From the NCBI GenBank assembly GCA_047495785.1, contig JBLDXI010000015.1:2108001-2172000 (forward strand): a DNA stretch of 64,000 bases, written 5' to 3'. The translations under genes and the position numbers were made by a program. This DNA comes from Lepidodermella squamata. Its lineage: Eukaryota; Gastrotricha. Below the pieces are notes generated by a model that ran no database searches, had not been told where the DNA came from, and saw only the letters and a list, made by a program, of their open reading frames with translations. Numbering within the stretch: the first letter of the stretch is position 1; the number at the start of each line of letters is the position of its first letter. Shown here piece after piece: positions 55,852 to 64,000 of this stretch.

Positions 55852-58233
55852 TTCAAACCTCCAGAGAGCTTTGAACCCGATGACTTTTGCTGGTTTGACG
55901 AGCGCATTTCGCCAAGTGGAACTAGCACCGTTTCGCCCACAGCATTTAGTCATTATTAGGACGTGATAAGAAACTCGCTGACCCGATTATCAGGTCGACC
56001 CGGCGAATTGCCCGGTGGCATCCAGGGATAGGAATCATTTGAAAATGTATATAAAATATGTTGATGATGCTAATTCATTATTTTTTTAATTATTTAATTT
56101 GTGCATCATTTTAGTCTGCAGCTTTAATAATATTGACCGGAAACAAGTGAAAAGTGGGGTTAGGCGACATTTTTGACATTGTGAGATTTCGATGCCATTT
56201 TCAAGATCTATTAACGAGGAGTCGAACGGTATAAAAAAGGGCTGATGTTCATCAGGGTTGCTGAGAAAATGGGCTTATAAGTTTACGAGTGAAAAATGCA
56301 AATTTTGAAAAATGCGCCTTAAAAATTGAGTATATAATTGGATCAGTAAATAATCGTGGGCGCAATATTTTCTTCAGCACAGTCGACACTTCGCAGAGTA
56401 ATCTTAGGTGAGTAATCTCGCCAGATCTTGAAAAAATGTTGGGATCAAGCTAGTGTCTCTACGACAACCTGAATCGAGAACACGTGTTTTAAGGAGGATG
56501 GCAACATCCTAGAGGTCTGAAATTTGAAATCGTCAAAAAAACTGAGTGAGGACATCTTGTAATTCGAGAATCGTCCTAATTCGAGTGAACACACTTTTTG
56601 CGATTTGCTGGAAATTACAGAAAATTCGCGTAACCCCATTTTTCACTTGATTCCGGTGACATTAGAAAACGGGAACTTCTTCGAAAACTTCACCCCAAAT
56701 TTAAAAAAAAATCCATTTTTTAGGTGGGTTTTTTTACGTTAAAATGACTGACGATAAAACTCAGCTGCGAAATGAAATTAATCTGAGATCACTCGATTTG
56801 CCGCCTGATTTGATGTGCCTCATCGATACTTCCGACGGCGCCTTGGTAACCGCGTTGTTCCGTTTCATCGAAGAGAAAAATGCCTACCAAAGTCAACTAA
56901 CCAAAGCGCTGATTGCCTCTAAAGAAAAAGCCGAGGCGAGCGGAAAAATCATTGAAAAGCTCGTGACGGATCTGAAATCAGCCGAAAATTCGAACGCGTC
57001 ATTTAAATCAATTTTGGAGCAGAAAGAAACAAAGATTAAATCGCTATTGGCTGAAATGGAATGTTTAACTCGGCAAAACGAATCGCAGTTGTCTCAAATC
57101 GCTTCGAGGAATGAAATTATTTCCGATCAATTGACCAAAATCGAAAATTTATCGCAACAAGTTGGAAAACGCCGTAAAATTGAAACGTCGATGGATTTGA
57201 ACTCGGAATTGGTAGAGAAAATCGCATCACTTGAGGTAGATAACGACAATCTCGAACATGCGATTGCTTCATCTCAGAAGAAAATTAGCGATATGGAAAA
57301 AACAATTGCCACTCAGCATCAAGTTTACGAGCGAATTTCAAGCGTAGTGGAAATGCAGGCTGAATTATTGAGTGCGAAAGATGACCAATTATCGGCTTCG
57401 TTGCAGGAAAATGCGATTATGGCTGGTCAAATTTCGAAATTGACCGACGAAATAACGATATGGGAAACGAAAAATAAAACTCTGTTCGACCACGCCAACG
57501 ATTTGGAACGCGAGCTGAGACGCGTTGTGGCGATCAATTTCAGCGTCGCGGAAAATGTACCACAAAAATCGCTGCGTTTCAAGGCGAAACTGAAGGAAAC
57601 GAAACGCGAGCTCAGTTCCAGAAACAAAGAACTGAGAAAAATCCGCAAGGAGCACGCTGATTTAAAACAAAATTTCGATAGCTTGAAGCATCAAATTGAG
57701 GTGAAAGATTTGTTAATCGCTCAGATTGAACGCAGCCTGCTGTCTAAGGATAAAAAATGGGGGAAAACGTGTGATGACTTGATTAGCAAGCTGTTTGAAT
57801 CTCGCCGTCTCGTTGATGAATTGAAAAGCCATGTTGCGAAAAGAGAAACAAATATTGCTGATTTGAATTTTCGAATTTTGGGCCTCAATTCGACTATAGC
57901 CGGGCTGCGAATGGACTTGAGCCGAACGTCTGGGGCGCTACTTGCCACGTCTTTTAATTTGCAACAATCCAACAAAAATTACTGGTAAGAATTTTTCAAA
58001 GGTTTAGAAATATTTTTAAAATTTTTAATTGCGATAATTTTTCAATTAAATATTTTTATTTTTCAGATTTTCGAAAATCCGGACCTTGCTGACCAGACTG
58101 ATAATAATATTATTTGCTCTAATTTTTCGAGCTCGCTATCTTGCATGATTTTTTCCAAACTTTATGAAGTGATTGTTATTGGTTATTTTTGATCGGATAG
58201 GATCTTTTTAATTGTTTTTAGGCCATAATTTAT
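55852..58233. repeat. Tandem duplication block, copy 2 (contains gene N)
   Basis: Starts at TTCAAACCTCCAGAGAGCTT, keeps GCCCGGTGGCATCCAGGGAT near 56010, then gene N and its 3' intron, and ends with the TAATTGTTTTTAGG acceptor that now serves gene O. It has about 270 bp more than copy 1 before the ATG. Confidence 0.8.
56744..57988 (+). CDS. Coiled-coil head-domain protein, array gene N
   Basis: 414 aa, duplicate of M and collinear with it apart from a deletion of about 11 residues near residue 230. Head SLDLPPDLMCLIDTSDGALV, then FIEEKNAYQSQLTKALI. KRRKIE sits where M has KRRKID. Identity to M is visibly highest over the first 170 residues. The same splice-dependent stop is present: TAC TGG TAA, with a GT-AG intron at 57985-58066 restoring TGA. 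Confidence 0.88.
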   Translation: MTDDKTQLRNEINLRSLDLPPDLMCLIDTSDGALVTALFRFIEEKNAYQSQLTKALIASKEKAEASGKIIEKLVTDLKSAENSNASFKSILEQKETKIKSLLAEMECLTRQNESQLSQIASRNEIISDQLTKIENLSQQVGKRRKIETSMDLNSELVEKIASLEVDNDNLEHAIASSQKKISDMEKTIATQHQVYERISSVVEMQAELLSAKDDQLSASLQENAIMAGQISKLTDEITIWETKNKTLFDHANDLERELRRVVAINFSVAENVPQKSLRFKAKLKETKRELSSRNKELRKIRKEHADLKQNFDSLKHQIEVKDLLIAQIERSLLSKDKKWGKTCDDLISKLFESRRLVDELKSHVAKRETNIADLNFRILGLNSTIAGLRMDLSRTSGALLATSFNLQQSNKNYW

Positions 58234-58239
58234 TACGAA

Positions 58240-59417
58240 ATGATTGAAGATTTTCGAATCCAAAATTTGAACAAGCTTAAATCGCTGAATTTGCCAGCGG
58301 AATGGGTCAACATTATCAAACTGAATGATTCAGCCCTCGTCAACATGCTGGTTTCTTACGTTACAGAAAGGAATAACTACCAAAGCCAACTCGAAAATGC
58401 TCTCCTCTATACCAGGGCTACTCTCGAGAAAACTCGCGACTTGTTGGAAAATATGAAATCGAGTCAAGATTCAGAAATTGCGGAGAAAGATATGAAAATC
58501 CGATCCCTTTCCTCGCAAATAAACTGGGAACGGGAGAATTTTCAATCTCAATTATTAGCCAAAGATCGAATAATTTCCGAGCAAAAATCAAAAATTGAAA
58601 TATCGGCCGCTGAATTTCGTGAAACTTCTAGCAATCTTCTGGCGAAAATTACTTCCCTCGAATCGGAAAATATCGAAATGGAAAAGGAAATCAGCCGCCT
58701 TAATAGTCGAATTGCAGAGTTGGACAGCAAATCGGCGGCTCAAAATGAAGTTTTTCGCCGAATTTCGCAAGAATTTGAGCGATTATCCGTTGTTATTAAA
58801 GAACAGGACGAGCAAATTGACGCGTTATCGGCTGAAAAATTTGCGTTGAAAAACCAAAGCTATGAATTTGGTCGGCAACTGGCCGAAAAAAATCAGCAAA
58901 TTTCGGATTTGAGTGCTGAAATAGGAAAATTAAAGGCGAAAACAATTGGTTCTCAGGTTAAGAAAGTTGTCCCATTGCTACAGAGGATCGAATCGTTGGA
59001 AAAAGAACTGAAACACAGCGTCTCCAGCGCTAAATTACAGGAAAAAATCAAGCGATTGGAGCTGAAATTGAAAAATTTAGTAATCAAATCGAGAAAGCTG
59101 GAAAGTACGAATAAAGATCTTAAGAAGTCTGGAGATGAGCAGGAATTGAAAATTGCCAGCTTTTATCAAAGTAGCAACCGGCTGCAGGGCCAGATTGGCG
59201 AGCTGAACGGACGGCTAGCTGCGCAAATCAGCTATTATGAGCGGATTATTTCGGATTTGAAGTCGAATAATGGCTCGATGCAGGTCGAAATCGGCAAGTT
59301 GAGGGTGATGTTGATGCAGTGCCAACAGCAATTGATGCGATTTACTTCAGCCCAGAATGGTAAATTTTTTAATTCTTCGGAAATTTTTATTTTATCATTT
59401 TTTTAGGTCGCTGGTGA
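58240..59417 (+). CDS. Coiled-coil head-domain protein, array gene O
   Basis: Exon 1 58240-59359 and an 11-nt terminal exon 59407-59417, joined across a 47-bp GT-AG intron, give 376 aa ending SAQNGRW. Without splicing the frame would run on through intron sequence to 59406. Head LKSLNLPAEWVNIIKLND, then YVTERNNYQSQLENALL. Second module LAKDRIISEQKSKIEI. Two coils are separated by a short break near residue 235. The C terminus (YYERIISDLKSNNGSM) parallels the ends of K and L loosely. Lies 251 bp after N. Confidence 0.86.
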
Positions 59418-59765
59418 ACTGAAATTTTATATCGAAATAGATTCTATATTTTCTGAAATTTTCGCCAATTAATCGATTGAGTGTCCATTTTACGTTGCAA
59501 GCCGCAAGGAAATGAAACCTATAATTAGCTACCTGTCCAGACTGAAATTTGACCCGCAACCTAAGCTTGCTGATCGATCATAATATCATGAGAGTTCCTT
59601 TATTCTTCGTCAAGTCTTTATCGTTTCTTTCTCCAATCCTCATAGGATCTCTCGTCTGCTTTCCTTTCATTGTTCTGGAATAAATTAATTGTTAATTGTT
59701 TTAAACTGGAGATAATTTTTCGTTAAAATTTAGTAAAAAAATTCTTATTAATTTTTCGGCAAAAA

Positions 59766-60685
59766 ATGGCGACCTTAATGCAACTAGATTTGCCAGTTTA
59801 TTTAAGGAAGCAAATCGATGAATCGAACCTGGAATTGGTTGATGCTTTAACGGCTTATGTTGAAACGCGGAATCGATTCGAATCCGATCTTACCAGTTTA
59901 CTCATTTCCACAAAAGCACGTCACAAGAAAGATGTCGAGCATATGCGGTGCTTGAACGAGGAGAAAAATTCGCAAATCGAAGCGATGAAATCGAAAATGC
60001 GAGATTTATCAAATGAAAACAGCCGCCTTAATGAGAAATTATCGGAATTGGAACGGTTTATTACGAGGAGGAATGCGGAAATGGATGAGGTGAGGCGAGA
60101 AAAATTCGAACTGGAAAATCGAATAGCGAATAATTCTGCCGAGCAAGTTGAAATCGATGTATTGAACTTGGATATCGAATCGTTGAAGAAATGCCGTGAG
60201 GAAGATCGCGCTAAATTCGCCGCTGAATGCGAAAAACTGCGAATAGTCATCAAAGACTTGAAAGTTCAAGTTAAAAATCGTGAAAATTCTATGATGGAAT
60301 TATCGCTAGAAAAGAAGGAATTGTCGAAAAAATTTCGGGATGAGAATGACAAGTTGAAGAAAGAAGTTGAAAACTTGAAGAAATTCAACGATCTTCGAGA
60401 GATGGTATCTCAAATTGAGGCTTTGAAAGAAATCAACGACCAGCAAGCCGATGAAATCAAACGAATGCGAGCTGCGTATTTCAACGAGCGCGTCAAAGCG
60501 GAAAAATCCAGGACGGAAATTCGGAAATTGGAAATCAAAAATAGCGGTAAAAATGGAAATTTTTGGGATTTTTTATTTTAATTTTCAATTTTTCAGATCT
60601 TACTCATGAAATCGTTTCTCTACGCTCTCGTTTATCTTTATGCGTCAACAAGCTGAGGCGATTTCTCCGTCAACCTCAAAATTAG
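59766..60685 (+). CDS. Coiled-coil head-domain protein, array gene P
   Basis: Exons 59766-60546 and 60597-60685 (50-bp intron, phase 1) give 289 aa. The head starts right at the N terminus: LMQLDLPVYLRKQIDESN, then YVETRNRFESDLTSLLI. Very Lys/Glu/Arg-rich coil follows to the end. The last exon is basic (NKLRRFLRQPQN). It lacks the second module seen in G-O. Confidence 0.85.
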
Positions 60686-60849
60686 AACGAATTCTTATCA
60701 TCTCGAAATTATTTTTTGTTGAAAATTCCTGTGCGTAATTCTTGTCGATTTTCGAACTGAACAAATACAACCTTATTTATGAAATCATATCAGTAAATTT
60801 ACGTGTTTTAACGAAGTGAGTTTTCATATTTTTTTAGATCTAGCTGTAA

Positions 60850-61241
60850 ATGCAGAATTTTAATGAAAAACTGTTGAAATCTGCCGATTTACCCGCGGAA
60901 TTGATTTCAAGCATCGATTTTCGAATTCGAAACTAGTACGGGCCGTTTTGGACTTTGCTTCGGGCAAAAAGCAGTTCGAAAAGGAATTGATCGGCCTATT
61001 GGTCCATCGGAAGCGGAAGATTGAAAGCCTCGAGGGTGAATTGTCGGAAATGAGGGCAAAATTGCGGCTATTTGAGGCGCAAAAGCACCAAATCGTGCTT
61101 TTGAATGAACAGCTGAGCCGGGCTCTTGATGACGCCGCCGATGCTAAGCAGGCCTTGCTGGAGCAGAAAGCTACTTTGTTATCCTATGTCGCTGCCAAGA
61201 AGAGTAGGCCTGATCTCGGAAATTTTCACACTGGAGCATAG
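60850..61241 (+). pseudogene. Frameshifted head-domain paralogue, array gene Q
   Basis: From the ATG at 60850 the frame encodes the start of a head (LLKSADLPAELISSIDF) and stops after 28 codons at a TAG. The remainder of the head continues one frame over as KLVRAVLDFASGKKQFEKEL and a short coil to 61241. One missing T in the run at about 60919-60922 would account for the break. About 130 residues in total, the smallest member, and the last of the array. A TTTTTTTAG acceptor precedes it as in the other copies. An assembly error would also explain it. Confidence 0.6.
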
Positions 61242-64000
61242 AAAAACAGAAGAAATTATGCGTGATTTTTACGAATAGTTTTTATGATTTTTTTAGATCA
61301 TTATTTTCTAATTTTTTTACACTTTTGTTCAATTATTTTCGTCTCGGAAATAGTAAAACTATGAGATTTTTTTCGGTATTTATTTCATTTTTTAGAGTGG
61401 ACTCTAATGTGGCTAAAGCAGAGCCAATTTTTTTCAATTTGCGTCCAACGGCAACATTCCACTTTCTGTTAACCACGAGTAAGCCACTTTCTAGAAATAA
61501 TAGGCTGTATATTTCGCAGAGGGACGCCAGGTGGTTTATCAAACTTGGGGTCTAGCAAATTTGGCGCACGGCGATTTCATAATACTTGGGATTTTGCAGG
61601 CGGATATATTTACTTAATCCTGGCTTTTTCAACAGCTGAGCGAGCGCCTGAAGACTAGTTTGTGCGCCGCTTCTGCTGATAGACCGCATCTTGATATATC
61701 TTCAGGTCTCGGGCAGATGGGTAACATGCGAATTATCTCAAGTGTTATAACATAAATGCGAATCATTCCGTATTGTGTGTATGATGTGTAATCCACGTCT
61801 CGCTCGTGAAACCGCTATCAAGTCAGCCGGTGTAGCGTTCTAAAACGACTCCCCCTTCAATGCGACTCAAAGATCAAAGTTAGCCTCCTTAAAAATGCCG
61901 AAAATCATTTTGATTGAAAAATAATTATTTTCTGTTTTGCATAAGTCTAATTAGTTTCGGCGTCAGAGATGCGCCTTTATTTCTCATTATTTTATTTTAT
62001 TATTTTTTTAGATGGTTTTATTACTGTAGAATCGCTCACCCCAAGCGGGTAGGTAAGTATTTTTCTTGAAGAAATTTAACTGCAGTGCCGCGGAAATTCG
62101 CGCGCTCTTAATTGCTCATTGTTTCGTAATGCACGCGATCGCACGCAGGTGGTAATTACTGGGGCGTCTGCAAGTCGTCGAAGTGACTTCTTTCCGCAGC
62201 AAAATCAGACACACCGTTGCCCATAATGATCTTGTGGAAATGTGTAATTAGCACTTCCATACCTCAGCTAATGGATAGTCTTGTCTGATTAGCTGCTTTT
62301 TCTGGTGCTTTCTGCAAAATTCTATTCTGCGTGTCTCTCTTCCGCTGTAATTATTGCTCTCTTGGCATCTTTCTCATTCCTTAGTAGATTTCATGTTTCT
62401 ATTCTCAGATGACGCTTCCTAGCAATTAATCTCGTGCTACTTGGCGATTTTATGAATTGAAAATATACGTCATGTGTGTGGTGTCATAAAACTAGTAAAC
62501 ATAAAAACCAGGCGCATTTGCCTTGTTATTCGCAACCACGCTGTTTCTCGTGTCTTTTCATTGCGCCGTTTTCCTTTCTAGGTCAGTGCAGCTGATATGA
62601 ATGTGGCTGAAAGTTGGTCATTATATGATTATTGCCTTCTCAGTTTTGTGCGTAGGGTTTCGCTATTTTTAAGGTGGATGTTTTATTATGTGCGTTCTGT
62701 TCTGCTTTTCTGAATTTTGCCACTTAATCGCAGTCTCTTCTCCCTAGCGCGTTTTCAAGTGGAGGAATGGGTGCGCTTCACGCCCTGTGTTCAATCACGC
62801 GCGGATTCGGCGTTTTAATACGTGTGATAATCCACTTCTGTGTGGGTGTGTGTAACAACGCAACCGCCGATGCAAATCCGCTAAACAGCAAGTACCATCA
62901 CGTCCTTCCGCATCGCACTTTTGTTTGAAGTGCAATGCTGTTAATTCTCGCTCCTCTACCGCCGTCACTCTACCGGTCTGTGTTTTCATGTGATAAAAAT
63001 CGATATCTCGATTACGTTGGTGGCTCACGCTAAAAGCCTCACTAGTATGGGCTCGCCAACCCAGGACTCGCCCAGGGCCATGAGGCCAATAACGACCCTC
63101 CAATGATTTGGCGGTCTCTCTCATTTCCGCCTAATAGATCTAACGGCCGCTTGCAGGGATTAATTTATTGATACCGAAATTTGTAGTTGATGACATTGAA
63201 ACTAGTCTTTTTCTGCGATTCCACCTTACTCTGTCATTATTTACATGTGAATTCCTTGCAAAAGCACGCCACTTGAGACACAGCGTGACGTAAAACAGCG
63301 GGGCGTTTGGTGTACTTTTAATTCTACCGTCTTGCGACGTATCAATCACGCTAAAACTAATAACCGCGGGGGTTGTTAATAACCGCGAGCAGTAACAATT
63401 TGCGCGTCAGAATGCCCGTGATTCGTAATTACGACTGCCGCACATTTCGCCAAACTTGATCAAACGCATTTCACGCATTTTACTCAAAAGCTGCGTGGTC
63501 TAATTTATGGCTAGCAAATTGAGCCGGTGCCGTAGGCTGGTTGGTGTTGGTAGCCGGCGGCCGTGGGAGACGCAGCACGCGGGACACTTTTTATATTATT
63601 TCAAATTCTCGAAAAGCGTAAATTTTACTCGTAGTGCGTGCAACCAGCCATGCGTTGTTGTCATCACCGCGGCGCTGCTAGTTTTTGCCGTTACGTTACA
63701 CGACCGCACAATGGCTGCAGTATTATAAATACCCCCGCCGTAATAATAATAGTAATCGTGATAGATGCTTTTTCTCTCTCCAACAAAAAATAAAGAGGAC
63801 CTGTTTTTCAAGTCGCGGCTTTGAATCGCATCAACAATGTACCCACTTTATTATTTATGTTATTTCTTTTACCAACGTCTACTGTAATTCTCAACGCTTT
63901 AACTACTTGATTCATTACTATCATCGTCGTCGTTTGATTGAATGAGTAGTAACTTGGCCTGGCCGGATGTTTTGAGTGTTGAAGAGGGCGTCGTCGACAA
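61242..64000. other. Non-coding right end
   Basis: No gene, RNA gene or transposon recognised. Sequence becomes less AT-rich with many short homopolymer runs, resembling an upstream control region for a gene beyond the window. Confidence 0.45.
63724..63731 (+). promoter_or_regulatory. Possible TATA box near right edge
   Basis: TATAAATA preceded by CpG-containing sequence (63500-63720) and followed by a T/C-rich region without a long open frame. It could serve a gene lying to the right. Chance occurrence is not excluded. Confidence 0.3.

Noticed and set aside
10090-61241. Assignment of the array to myosin tail, tropomyosin, lamin, SMC or Rad50 families
   Set aside because: Resemblance is limited to heptad composition. 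No motor, ATPase, lamin-tail or canonical zinc-hook (CPxC) signature is present, and the shared head matches none of these.
63507-63945. Short frames near the right edge
   Set aside because: Each is under 90 codons, they overlap on both strands, and none has motifs or splice partners inside the window.
1-64000. Naming the species or phylum
   Set aside because: Intron size, splice-site style and gene content fit several small invertebrate groups. No lineage-specific marker was recognised, so a specific claim would be a guess.

Overview
The window is nuclear DNA from a small-genome animal. It carries intron-containing protein genes with short (about 47-85 bp) AT-rich introns and T-rich 3' splice sites, two pol III tRNA genes (Arg-CCG, Ala-TGC), a class C G-protein-coupled receptor, a glutathione-peroxidase-fold gene, and fragments of hAT, Ty3/Gypsy, MULE-like and tnp2-like elements. 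No marker places it reliably in a phylum; a compact invertebrate genome (nematode, rotifer, tardigrade or flatworm grade) fits best.

Layout. 0-9.2 kb holds unrelated single genes: an intronless GABA-B-receptor-like gene (minus), tRNA-Arg (minus), a three-exon glutathione peroxidase homologue in which all four catalytic-tetrad positions are substituted, tRNA-Ala, and a two-exon orphan gene (496 aa). From 10.1 to 61.2 kb there is a head-to-tail, all-plus-strand array of about 17 coiled-coil genes, here lettered A to Q. Most share an N-terminal block of about 55 residues (consensus LKSLDLPxxLxxLIDxSD, then ALVxALxxYVExRNxYExxL) that I do not recognise as a named domain, followed by long heptad-repeat coiled coil. 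A and B are the most divergent and may be only distant members. C is a 15-exon gene with eight CxxC motifs embedded in the coil, and D has a ninth. D/E and M/N are recent duplicate pairs. E and Q carry apparent frameshifts. Several members carry short basic KRPR/KRRK motifs, suggesting nuclear location.

Transposable elements are concentrated in three large introns (C, 2.3 kb; D, 1.6 kb; E, 3.9 kb) and in the larger spacers. They include a MITE inserted in the terminal repeat of another MITE, and a 339-bp foldback element flanked by an 8-bp target duplication. Between H and I a decayed mini-array of small coiled-coil genes runs on the minus strand (37.4-41.3 kb). 61.2-64 kb is non-coding with a possible TATA promoter near the right edge.

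How the array may work is inference: a shared head with coils of very different length suggests a set of co-expressed filament or scaffold subunits that could hetero-oligomerise. Nearly every start codon in the array lies 15-75 bp after a strong T-tract/AG splice acceptor, so either each gene has a 5'-UTR intron or the transcripts are trans-spliced.
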